Of a stretch of 64,000 bases of DNA, positions 18,439-26,025 are shown in pieces. The notes below the pieces were generated by a model, which saw nothing but the letters and a program-made list of their open reading frames with translations, made no database searches and had not been told where the DNA came from. The DNA is from an uncultured Duncaniella sp. Lineage in GTDB: Bacteria > Bacteroidota > Bacteroidia > Bacteroidales > Muribaculaceae. Numbering within the stretch: position 1 is the stretch's first letter; each line of letters starts with the position of its first letter. The position numbers and the translations under genes are program-made. The DNA lies in assembly GCA_910587165.1 (NCBI GenBank), contig CAJUKP010000006.1, positions 1-64,000 of the forward strand, given 5' to 3'.

Positions 18439-19459
18439 ATAACTTAGTTGAAAGATTGAGCATAAACGTGGTTGCGCCTGTATGGGGCTGGGCAAGAGCG
18501 ACTCCTATGCTGAAGGATCTGACATCAAGTCCCATATCGACTGAAAAACCGGAAAGGAAACTCCGTTTGTAAGTAGACATATCAGTACGGGTCTTGTAGT
18601 TATATCCAAGGCCTATCCTGAAATTGTCGCTTGGAGTGAAATCAGCACCGAAAATAAGATGTCTGAAAAAGTTGGACATGAATTTATCCTTGACCTCACC
18701 GGCATCATCCTTGGTCCCGTCACCATTATCGAAGTAGGGGAGATGCCATTTGGTCAGATTCCACGCCGTTACAGAGAATACAACCGGAAGTGTTCCGAAT
18801 GACTTTGACACACCGAGCCGCAGGTCAATGGGCAAGCGGTCATATTTATCGTTAAATCTCTTGACCTGACCACCGAGATTGGCGACCATCGCAGAAAAAG
18901 AGAAATCGGCATCCGGATTGAAATAATTCACACCTATGTCCGTAGCAAGAGCCATTGCTGAAAACGAATCATAGGAAGAATAGATATATTTGACCGTGGC
19001 ACCACCACGCCAATTGCTGTTGATATCATGAGCATAAGTGACATTGAACACCATATCTTTTGGCGAAAATTCACCGGTCAACACACCGTTGACATCAGCT
19101 CCCTTTATTTTCCCGTAGCCGAAATATTGAATACCGGCAGCCCATGCGCCATGTTCACCGGCCCTTCGTCCGAATTTGACACCGGCGAAATTGCTTTCAC
19201 CCACATATCTCATATAATTCACTCCCAACTGCATATCAATCTCAGCCCCAAGCAGTCCCGGGTTGCGGTCAGCCGCATAGACATCGTCATGGATGTTAGA
19301 TATATTTACTCCACCGAGACCATAGGCGAGGGTAGAGGTCGGGATATTCAAAAAAGTATAGGCGTTTGTTCCATCCTGTGCAGCGATACGAGCGGGAGCA
19401 AGTATCAATGTGCAGAATATGAACAAATTATATATGAGAATTCTCTTGAGTAATTTCAT
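18428..19459 (-). CDS. porQ: Type IX secretion system protein PorQ
   Basis: Outer-membrane beta-barrel of the FadL-like fold (343 residues) implicated in type IX secretion, where in Porphyromonas it works with PorU, PorV and PorZ at the cell surface. Visible: a signal peptide ending around RIAAQDG, the conserved N-terminal FLNIPTSTLAYGLGG segment, and alternating aromatic strand patterns to the C-terminal MLNLSTKLYEF. The frame extends 11 codons upstream, but the ATG at 19459 starts the signal peptide. It overlaps cmk. SprA at the other end of the window is a second T9SS component. Confidence 0.88.
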   Translation of the reverse strand: MKLLKRILIYNLFIFCTLILAPARIAAQDGTNAYTFLNIPTSTLAYGLGGVNISNIHDDVYAADRNPGLLGAEIDMQLGVNYMRYVGESNFAGVKFGRRAGEHGAWAAGIQYFGYGKIKGADVNGVLTGEFSPKDMVFNVTYAHDINSNWRGGATVKYIYSSYDSFSAMALATDIGVNYFNPDADFSFSAMVANLGGQVKRFNDKYDRLPIDLRLGVSKSFGTLPVVFSVTAWNLTKWHLPYFDNGDGTKDDAGEVKDKFMSNFFRHLIFGADFTPSDNFRIGLGYNYKTRTDMSTYKRSFLSGFSVDMGLDVRSFSIGVALAQPHTGATTFMLNLSTKLYEF

Positions 19460-19524
19460 GTGGCAACGGTATTCTTCTATATAAAACGGCAAAAGTCCGG
19501 AAATATTATAAATTGCAACGATTC

Positions 19525-19542
19525 ATTTGTTTGTAAACAAAT
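19525..19542. promoter_or_regulatory. Palindrome between divergent porQ and TonB-like genes
   Basis: ATTTGTTT (19525-19532) and AAACAAAT (19535-19542) form a perfect 8-bp inverted repeat with a 2-bp spacer, in the 175-bp gap between two divergent genes and upstream of the promoter at 19572. It may be an operator; no protein is identified. Confidence 0.4.
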
Positions 19543-19571
19543 ACAAAACAATTGTAATCAATCTCAAAACA

Positions 19572-19603
19572 TTTGTGACATTGCCTTTCACAACCTATCT
19601 TTG
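19572..19603 (+). promoter_or_regulatory. Promoter of the TonB-like gene
   Basis: TTTG (19572-19575), 20-bp spacer, TATCTTTG (19596-19603): exact consensus, about 31 nt before the ATG. Confidence 0.8.
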
Positions 19604-19634
19604 CATCATCATAACACTCTACTCCTTTTCTTAA

Positions 19635-20030
19635 ATGAAATATATAGTCCTCATATTCATCTCATTGGCTTGCTTTATCCGGACAAAGGCCGACAATCCG
19701 TCGGAATTTGTCGAAGTCTATGAAACATATATGGTTGATCTCATGCCGCAATTTCCCGGAGGAGACATCGCCATGATGAAATTCATCAATCGCGAGCGGA
19801 AATATCCTCGTGAAGCTTATCATGACGGGATCGAGGGGAGAGTAAGATGCAGTTTCGTTGTAAATGAAGACGGCAGGATTTCCAACGTCTCTGTATTGAG
19901 AAGCGTCGAAAAATCACTTGACGACGAAGCCATCAGAATTATTTCGGAGATGCCTCACTGGGAAGCCGGTGAAATCAACAACCAGCCAGTTCCGGTTTAT
20001 TACATTCTTTCAATCCCGTTCAGAAAATGA
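19635..20030 (+). CDS. Stand-alone TonB C-terminal-domain protein
   Basis: A 131-residue protein: a hydrophobic N-terminus (1-19; signal peptide or membrane anchor), then directly a TonB C-terminal domain. The Bacteroidetes TonB pattern is clear: MPQFPGGDIAMMKFINRERKY near 37-57, the GRVRCSFVVNEDGRISNVSVLRS strands, and the C-terminal VPVYYILSIPF. The proline-rich periplasm-spanning region of energy-transducing TonB is missing, so coupling an outer-membrane receptor to ExbBD seems unlikely. It is monocistronic with its own promoter. The partner is unknown. Confidence 0.85.
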   Translation: MKYIVLIFISLACFIRTKADNPSEFVEVYETYMVDLMPQFPGGDIAMMKFINRERKYPREAYHDGIEGRVRCSFVVNEDGRISNVSVLRSVEKSLDDEAIRIISEMPHWEAGEINNQPVPVYYILSIPFRK

Positions 20031-20092
20031 CATGGACGACAGGAGTGGGGTGTGACGTTTTGAATAGTATTGATTTCGTTCTTCCCATAAGT

Positions 20093-20127
20093 CTATTTTA
20101 CATAATAGTGATTATGATGCAAAATAG
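20093..20127. repeat. Interrupted inverted repeat after the TonB-like gene
   Basis: CTATTTT (20093-20099) pairs with AAAATAG (20121-20127) and CATAA (20101-20105) with TTATG (20112-20116). It lies 63 nt after the TonB-like stop. A weak terminator is possible, but there is no T-run. Confidence 0.35.
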
Positions 20128-20183
20128 TGAATACTTTCATATATGGCATTAACAAACACCTGAGGACGGTTTCAAGTCTAAAA

Positions 20184-20215
20184 TTTGGAGATGACGGATT
20201 TTTACCTTATTTTTG
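20184..20215 (+). promoter_or_regulatory. Promoter of the glycosyltransferase gene
   Basis: TTTG (20184-20187), 20-bp spacer, TATTTTTG (20208-20215). It supports the ATG at 20251 over an upstream ATG at 20185, which would lie inside the promoter. Confidence 0.75.
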
Positions 20216-20250
20216 CTAATGCAATCCGTTTATACATCCATACACCCACT

Positions 20251-20997
20251 ATGAATCCTCTCATTTCGATTATAACTGTCACCTATAACGCAGAAAACAC
20301 ATTAGGCCCGACATTACGCAGTATCGAGGAACAAACTTGCAAATTATACGAGTTTATCCTGATTGACGGAGCGTCAAAAGACGGGACCGTGTCCATGGCC
20401 GAGAACTCCGCGATTGATAATAAGACCATTGTATCTGAACCTGACAAAGGTTTATATGATGCAATGAACAAGGGTCTTGGAATAGCGACCGGCGACTATG
20501 TAGTGTTTCTGAACGCCGGCGACTCATTTCATAGTCCGCACACACTTGAGCATTTTGCTGAAGCAATCATGGAAAATGACTATCCCGGAATACTCTACGG
20601 ACAGACCGATATTGTGGATGAAGGAAGGAATTACATAGGCCCACGACATCTGACAGCTCCCGAGGTGCTCACGCTCGAGTCGTTTAAACATGGGATGGTA
20701 GTATGCCACCAAGCCTTTGTAGTACTCAGGAAACTGACTAACAATTTTGACACAAGGCTGAAATTCTCAGCTGATTACGAGTGGTGCATACGATGTCTGC
20801 AACGGTCAATGCGCAACTGTTATCTCAATGAAACAGTGGTTGATTACCTTTCCGAAGGAGTAACCACCGCAAATCATCGTAAATCGCTGACTGAGAGATT
20901 CTTCATAATGAGCCATTATTACGGCTTCTTCCCCACCCTATTCCGCCATTTCAAATTCATCGGAAGATATCTCAAACGTAAAAATAAAACTACTTGA
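20251..20997 (+). CDS. Glycosyltransferase family 2
   Basis: A 248-residue GT-A-fold transferase. The nucleotide-sugar-binding start PLISIITVTYNAEN, the DGASKDGT segment and the LNAGDSF acidic motif are visible, followed by FSADYEWCIRC near residue 190. It resembles WcaA/WfgS-like transferases of surface polysaccharide synthesis, but stands alone and not in a polysaccharide cluster; donor and acceptor are unknown. The start is set by the conserved N-terminus and by the promoter. Its 3' end overlaps the convergent ruvC by 8 nt. Confidence 0.88.
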   Translation: MNPLISIITVTYNAENTLGPTLRSIEEQTCKLYEFILIDGASKDGTVSMAENSAIDNKTIVSEPDKGLYDAMNKGLGIATGDYVVFLNAGDSFHSPHTLEHFAEAIMENDYPGILYGQTDIVDEGRNYIGPRHLTAPEVLTLESFKHGMVVCHQAFVVLRKLTNNFDTRLKFSADYEWCIRCLQRSMRNCYLNETVVDYLSEGVTTANHRKSLTERFFIMSHYYGFFPTLFRHFKFIGRYLKRKNKTT

Positions 20998-21556
20998 CGC
21001 GATCGGGATTGCTGGCAATGAACTCTTTCCACGACTTCGGGCCGGATGGTAGAACCGGACGGGACGATTCATAGAAGTGGCATAGCGCCGCGGCAAGCCC
21101 GTCTGTCGCATCGAGTTCTATATCAAGCTGATCCGAAGGGATTGAGAGGATCCTCCTAAGCATTTCTCTCACTTGTTCCTTAGACGCGCCACCGTTTCCG
21201 GTGATAGCCATTTTGATTTTTCGTGGTTCATATTCGACAATAGGAAGATCTCGGGTCAATGCGGCCGCCATAGCCACACCCTGAGCACGGCCAAGCTTGA
21301 GCATAGACTGAACGTTTTTCCCGAAGAAAGGAGCCTCTATGGCCATCTCATCAGGCAGATACTGCTCCACCAGTCCCTGCACTCGTTCATATATACGGCG
21401 CAAACGAAGGTAATGACTCTCAAACTTGCTGAGTTTCACGACTCCAAGAGCAACAAGCACAGGTTTTTTTGATTTCACGCCAAGGATACCGTATCCCAAT
21501 ACATTTGTACCGGGATCAATACCTATTATTATACGTTCAAATTCCTTGATATCCAT
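20990..21556 (-). CDS. ruvC: Crossover junction endodeoxyribonuclease RuvC
   Basis: Resolves Holliday junctions together with RuvAB. From the ATG at 21556 (188 residues) the catalytic acids are visible: D14 in IIGIDPGTN, the Glu of MAIEAPFFGKN, and the C-terminal pair in LDIELDATDGLAAALCH. The basic C-terminal tail is of the Bacteroidetes type. The frame runs upstream to 21661 into the DUF4286 gene, but the ATG 2 nt after that gene's stop is the sensible start. ruvA lies far away at 55992. The 3' end overlaps the convergent glycosyltransferase by 8 nt. Confidence 0.95.
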   Translation of the reverse strand: MDIKEFERIIIGIDPGTNVLGYGILGVKSKKPVLVALGVVKLSKFESHYLRLRRIYERVQGLVEQYLPDEMAIEAPFFGKNVQSMLKLGRAQGVAMAAALTRDLPIVEYEPRKIKMAITGNGGASKEQVREMLRRILSIPSDQLDIELDATDGLAAALCHFYESSRPVLPSGPKSWKEFIASNPDRVK

Positions 21557-21558
21557 CC

Positions 21559-21864
21559 CTAAAGCGGAAGAACTTCCATATATGTAGAAAAGAACAACGC
21601 CTTCTGTCCGTATCTGGAGAGGAAGGTCTCGCGTACTGCTGCCCCGGTACCATCGTGCCACCTCTCGGCTTCTTCAAGAGAGTCACAATAAAGGTGCATG
21701 GCATATCCGGTGACATCCTCCCCGACATCAGCCATTATACGGCTTAATGAAGCATCATAGAGTCCGCTTCCAAGTGCCGACGGGAGATATTGCTCTTTTA
21801 CCCAGGTTGAAAATTCTTCCGTCAACGAAGGGTGTATGTAGAATGTGGTATTGAGAAGTATCAT
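21559..21864 (-). CDS. DUF4286 family protein
   Basis: A 101-residue protein matching the DUF4286 pattern: N-terminal NTTFYIHPSLTEEFSTWVKEQYLP, then a GYAMHLYCDSLEEAERW segment and C-terminal KALFFSTYMEVL. These small proteins have a dimeric alpha/beta ferredoxin-like appearance, and their function is not known. It overlaps the CstA gene by 4 nt (ATGA) and lies 2 nt from ruvC, an arrangement that suggests co-translation. No signal peptide. Confidence 0.85.
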   Translation of the reverse strand: MILLNTTFYIHPSLTEEFSTWVKEQYLPSALGSGLYDASLSRIMADVGEDVTGYAMHLYCDSLEEAERWHDGTGAAVRETFLSRYGQKALFFSTYMEVLPL

Positions 21865-23303
21865 ATCGAAGATGGTTCTAATGATTTCATGACGTTAGCC
21901 CTTCTGAAAGCGAGATAAGCAAACAAAAGTGTGATGGCTCCGGCAAGCGGCAAAGATATGTGACGATCCTCAATACCTAAGAACTGAGGGGCATAGAACA
22001 CAAAAAATGTGTCGATGAAGGTCATGAAAATCGCCGGAACAAGCGCGATCCAATAATTCTTGCCACGCTGTACGAGCCATACATAGATAGACCACAGGAC
22101 TACAGCGGCAAGTGTCTGATTGGCCCATGCGAAATAACGCCATACAACATCAAAATCGACAAGAGTTATTCCATACCCGACTACAAAAAGCGGGATACAT
22201 ACAAGGAAACGGTTGAGCACACGCCGCTGATCATAACTGAACATATCGGCCACGATGAGCCGAGCTCCTCGGAAAGCGGTGTCACCGGATGTGATAGGTG
22301 CAGCAACCACTCCAAGAAGAGCAAGCACAGCGCCCACTGTTCCAAGTGTCGACCTGGAGATCACATCGACAGCCCATGCGGCATTATTCCCATGCTCGGC
22401 AAGTTGTTCGTTGAGCCCGGTGGGGCCATGGAAGAAAGCCATGGCAACAGCAGCCCAGATCAGTGCTATCACACTCTCGGAGATCATAGATCCATAGAAT
22501 ACAGACCGGCATTTTCTCTCGCTCGTCACACATCTCGCCATCAACGGTGACTGTGTGGCATGAAATCCGGAAATGGCACCGCAGGCGATGGTTATGAAAA
22601 GTGTGGGAAGTATCGGCAGCGCCTCGGGGTTAAGCTGATAGTTATGCAACGTAGCCGCTGATATCTCCGGTATAGGATATGTGCCGGAAAGAAGGACACA
22701 CAACAACCCCAGGGCCATGGCCACGAGTGCCACGCCAAAAACAGGATATATCTTTCCTATCACCTTGTCCACAGGCAGCATAGTGGCAATCACATAATAA
22801 GCAAGGATCAAATATATCCATACCGATTGGCTTATCGACGGGAGGAGAGAACTCAACAGCTGTGCGGGGCTTAGAATGAACACCGCACCGACAAGCACAA
22901 GCAAAGCGATGGAGAAATACCGCACCATACTGCGTGTGGTCTGACCGAGATAGACTCCGATGACCTCAGGCAGACTCTTGCCATCGTGACGAAGAATCAT
23001 CATTCCGGACATATAATCATGCATAGCCCCGAAAAAAATTCCGCCTAAAGTAATCCAGATGAAAGCGACCGGACCGAAACACGCGCCAAGAATAGCCCCG
23101 AATATCGGGCCTGTACCGGCTATATTGAGTAACTGAATAAGAAATACGCGCCAACGGGGGAGTTTCATGTAGTCCACGCCATCTTCCATTCTGAATGCGG
23201 GAGTGGGCAATGAATCATCGGCACCGGCCTGACGTTCAAGATATTTTCCGTAAGTGAAATATGCAGTTACAAGTAGAGTCAGACAGACTATGAATGTTAT
23301 CAT
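21861..23303 (-). CDS. CstA-family carbon starvation / peptide transporter
   Basis: A 480-residue multi-pass inner-membrane protein with about 12 hydrophobic segments. The CstA signature is visible in the N-terminal third: GTGPIFGAILGACFGP, followed by WITLGGIFFGAMHDYMSG and the SLPEVIGVYLG motif. Family members import pyruvate or peptides. It is shorter than E. coli CstA (about 700 residues) and belongs to the short group common in Bacteroidales. The substrate is inference. It shares an ATGA overlap with the DUF4286 gene. Confidence 0.87.
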   Translation of the reverse strand: MITFIVCLTLLVTAYFTYGKYLERQAGADDSLPTPAFRMEDGVDYMKLPRWRVFLIQLLNIAGTGPIFGAILGACFGPVAFIWITLGGIFFGAMHDYMSGMMILRHDGKSLPEVIGVYLGQTTRSMVRYFSIALLVLVGAVFILSPAQLLSSLLPSISQSVWIYLILAYYVIATMLPVDKVIGKIYPVFGVALVAMALGLLCVLLSGTYPIPEISAATLHNYQLNPEALPILPTLFITIACGAISGFHATQSPLMARCVTSERKCRSVFYGSMISESVIALIWAAVAMAFFHGPTGLNEQLAEHGNNAAWAVDVISRSTLGTVGAVLALLGVVAAPITSGDTAFRGARLIVADMFSYDQRRVLNRFLVCIPLFVVGYGITLVDFDVVWRYFAWANQTLAAVVLWSIYVWLVQRGKNYWIALVPAIFMTFIDTFFVFYAPQFLGIEDRHISLPLAGAITLLFAYLAFRRANVMKSLEPSSI

Positions 23304-23326
23304 GATCGGGTTAAAATTTTATTCTT

Positions 23327-24256
23327 TTAAAAATACCAGGAATGGCTTTTGATACTCTTTATACCTACGCATTCAGGCGAATCAAAGACACGCCTTGCCC
23401 CACGATAATATCTATGCGAAAAATCGGGGTCGTTTTCCGACATACCGCTCACCTTTACCTTACCGGAGCAATGTATGTATCGGTTGTCATTATCATAAAG
23501 TGCCACATGGGTTATAGCTCCTTCGGGAGTGGTGCTGAAAAACATCAGGTCACCCGGTCTTAAATCCTCATGAACCTCGGTTCCAGTCTTGAACTGATCA
23601 CACGCATCTCTGGGAAGCAGGAGACCATAATTCAGAAACAACAGCCTCACAAGTCCTGAGCAATCCATACTCTTCGTGGAACAACCGCCCCACAGATATG
23701 GAGTATCCATGAGAGAATAACACTTATCAATCAACTCCTCCATATCAAGCTTAGGCATGGAGTCAAGTGGAGCCACACCCGATGTTTCAATATACCCCAT
23801 ACGTCCGTCCGGAAGAGTAATTTTTACAAATTCAGATCCGGCGCGTATCACGCCCTCGACAATTGAACCATTGACAAGAGATGAAAGGACATTGCGGCCC
23901 TCACCTGCCGTCAATGAATCCACAAGCACCACCGCCTCCCGTATTGAATTAACCATCAGTCTCCGAGAGTTCTTCCATGCCTCCAATCTTTCCGTCGGCA
24001 TGGGGACAAATCCCGAGATGTTGACATAGCCCTCATAATCGTCAGGGCCTTTAAGCGCCCACCATTCGCCCTCTTTGGCAAGGACCTTCATCGGTGTGCC
24101 AAGGATCGTCTGCGACACAAGTTGGGATGAATGAGATCCTTCCTCCCTCATGCAAGCGACCGGAATGCTTATCTGGACATACGACGCATCATCCTCTCCT
24201 TTGGCGAGAACAAAAGCACATATCATTATGAGGGTGATGAAGTATCTCATAACCAT
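23327..24256 (-). CDS. NlpC/P60 (C40) peptidase with SH3-like domains
   Basis: A 309-residue secreted cell-wall peptidase. A signal peptide (about 1-20) is followed by two bacterial SH3-like segments (about 25-160) and a C40 domain. The catalytic Cys lies in MDCSGLVRL (about residue 197) and the His in ITHVALYDN (about 250), with a third polar position near YIHCSGK. Such enzymes cut D-Glu-meso-DAP bonds in peptidoglycan stem peptides. The start may be two codons downstream (ATG at 24250). In the rnr-ruvC operon. Confidence 0.9.
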   Translation of the reverse strand: MVMRYFITLIMICAFVLAKGEDDASYVQISIPVACMREEGSHSSQLVSQTILGTPMKVLAKEGEWWALKGPDDYEGYVNISGFVPMPTERLEAWKNSRRLMVNSIREAVVLVDSLTAGEGRNVLSSLVNGSIVEGVIRAGSEFVKITLPDGRMGYIETSGVAPLDSMPKLDMEELIDKCYSLMDTPYLWGGCSTKSMDCSGLVRLLFLNYGLLLPRDACDQFKTGTEVHEDLRPGDLMFFSTTPEGAITHVALYDNDNRYIHCSGKVKVSGMSENDPDFSHRYYRGARRVFDSPECVGIKSIKSHSWYF

Positions 24257-24276
24257 CTAACGCAAAATCAACACAT

Positions 24277-25053
24277 TTATTGCTTGAATCTGAACAATTC
24301 AAAAGCGTTGCGCGTGGTGATATCACAAATTTCTTCAAATGACAATCCAAGCGCATCTGCAACAGTACGTGCCGTATTGACAATATAGGCACTTTCATTA
24401 CGCTTTCCTCTGAAAGGAACCGGAGCGAGATATGGCGAATCTGTCTCAAGGAGAATACGATCCGCACCTATCACAGGAAGCACCTCCCTCAGACGGCTAT
24501 TCTTGAACGTGACTATTCCGTTTATACCGAAATAAAAGTCACCCACTTCCCTGATTGAGGCAACATCCTCAGCCGATCCTCCGAAACTGTGGAACACAGC
24601 TCTTGGCAATTCCGATTTACTCCTGAGAACATCCAAGACTTCACGGAGTCCGTCACGACAATGTATTATCACAGGCAAGTCAAGACGGATGGCAATATCA
24701 ACCTGTCTGGAAAAAACGTCAATCTGTTCATTGACATACGTCTTGTCCCAATACAAATCAATACCGACTTCACCAACAGCGATATACTTCTTTTCGCCAT
24801 CAATCAGTTCCGACTCAATCTTCCGGAGATCCGATACATAGTTCTCCCCTACTTCTGTGGGATGCAGTCCCATGGCCATACTAGTAGAATCAGGATAACG
24901 TTTGTTCAGATCATGCATGGGCCCAACTGTATCAAGTCCGACGTTGGGCAACAACATCATCCCTACCCCGGCCTCAATGGCTCGCTCCACTGCTCCGGTT
25001 GCATCCTCATCAAACTCAGGCAGATATAGATGAGTATGGGTATCGACAATCAT
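24277..25053 (-). CDS. TatD-family metal-dependent hydrolase/DNase
   Basis: A 258-residue amidohydrolase-fold protein. The metal ligands appear as DTHTHLYLPEFDED near the N-terminus, VGEVGIDLYWD, VIIHCRDG, VFHSFGGS and LLETDSPYLAP. Homologues are 3'-5' DNases or D-aminoacyl-tRNA-related hydrolases; the true substrate is uncertain. A GTG one codon upstream extends the frame, but the ATG at 25053 fits the conserved start and shares one base with the polyprenyl synthetase stop (TGATG). Confidence 0.9.
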   Translation of the reverse strand: MIVDTHTHLYLPEFDEDATGAVERAIEAGVGMMLLPNVGLDTVGPMHDLNKRYPDSTSMAMGLHPTEVGENYVSDLRKIESELIDGEKKYIAVGEVGIDLYWDKTYVNEQIDVFSRQVDIAIRLDLPVIIHCRDGLREVLDVLRSKSELPRAVFHSFGGSAEDVASIREVGDFYFGINGIVTFKNSRLREVLPVIGADRILLETDSPYLAPVPFRGKRNESAYIVNTARTVADALGLSFEEICDITTRNAFELFRFKQ

Positions 25054-26015
25054 CACTTGTCTCGATTGACAGAGTTCAGAGCAAGATCCATAAAGAATGT
25101 CCTGGCCTCTGGAGAGATCTCAAGCAGATCAAGACATTTTATTGCCGAATCCACGTATGCACTGATAAGTTCGTGAATGCGTTCAGGCAGATTGAGACTA
25201 TTGTAGACACTCTTTACGGCCTCTATCTTTGCGGCAGGATTATCAGTACTTCCGAGAAGTGATTTTACAGTACCTGTGGTATCCTCATTCATAGCCATTA
25301 TCAGAAGCCATGTCTTCTTGTCGTTGAGGATGTCACCTCCGATCGCTTTTCCAAATGTCTCGGGATTACCATACGTATCGAGATAGTCATCCTGAAGTTG
25401 GAATGCAAGACCGAGATTCACCCCATATTCAAAGAATTTGACCTGAGTCTCAAAAGGAGCATCAGCCATAAGAGCACCCATTCCACAGGCACAGCCCAAC
25501 AGTACGGAGGTTTTCAGACGAATCATCTCCATATATTCCTCGACAGTGACATCTGACCTATTCTCGAAATCCATATCAAGCTGCTGTCCCTCATATATAT
25601 TCATGGCAGTACCGTTGAACAGTTCCAGAGCCTGTGCAAGATGATCTCCAGCCTTTACGGAAAGGAGCATTGTCGAGGTTGTGAGCATCGCATCTCCCGA
25701 AAGGATAGCCGTCTCATTGTTCCATTTCTTGTGGACAGTCGGACGGCCGCGTCTCACATCAGCATTATCCATCACATCATCATGAAGCAATGTGAAATTA
25801 TGAAACATCTCGATAGCCACAGCCTGGTGTATAGACCTCATCGGGTCTGCCCCAAGAGCCTCACAAGCTGCAAGAGTGAGCACCGGGCGCAGTCGTTTAC
25901 CACCGCAATCAAGGGTATACACTATTGGAGAATACAATCCGGCAGGCTGCTCGGGCAACCTGAGATTGGATAACGCGTCGTTTACTGTCTGGAGATATTC
26001 GTTGAATTCCTTCAT
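25053..26015 (-). CDS. Polyprenyl synthetase (trans-isoprenyl diphosphate synthase)
   Basis: A 320-residue enzyme condensing IPP onto allylic diphosphates. The first aspartate-rich motif is LLHDDVMDNADVRRGRPTVH and the second FQLQDDYLDTYG; GGKRLRPVL is the IPP-binding segment. The chain length (geranylgeranyl, octaprenyl or other) cannot be fixed from sequence alone. The frame extends to 26111 into rnr, but the ATG at 26015 lies 10 nt after the rnr stop and starts a standard N-terminus. Functionally it follows on from ispH in the same window. Confidence 0.93.
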   Translation of the reverse strand: MKEFNEYLQTVNDALSNLRLPEQPAGLYSPIVYTLDCGGKRLRPVLTLAACEALGADPMRSIHQAVAIEMFHNFTLLHDDVMDNADVRRGRPTVHKKWNNETAILSGDAMLTTSTMLLSVKAGDHLAQALELFNGTAMNIYEGQQLDMDFENRSDVTVEEYMEMIRLKTSVLLGCACGMGALMADAPFETQVKFFEYGVNLGLAFQLQDDYLDTYGNPETFGKAIGGDILNDKKTWLLIMAMNEDTTGTVKSLLGSTDNPAAKIEAVKSVYNSLNLPERIHELISAYVDSAIKCLDLLEISPEARTFFMDLALNSVNRDK

Positions 26016-26025
26016 GATATGTCGG

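Noticed and set aside
20185..20250. Upstream ATG for the first glycosyltransferase
   Set aside because: It lies within the promoter's -33 to -7 region; the conserved GT2 start begins at 20251.
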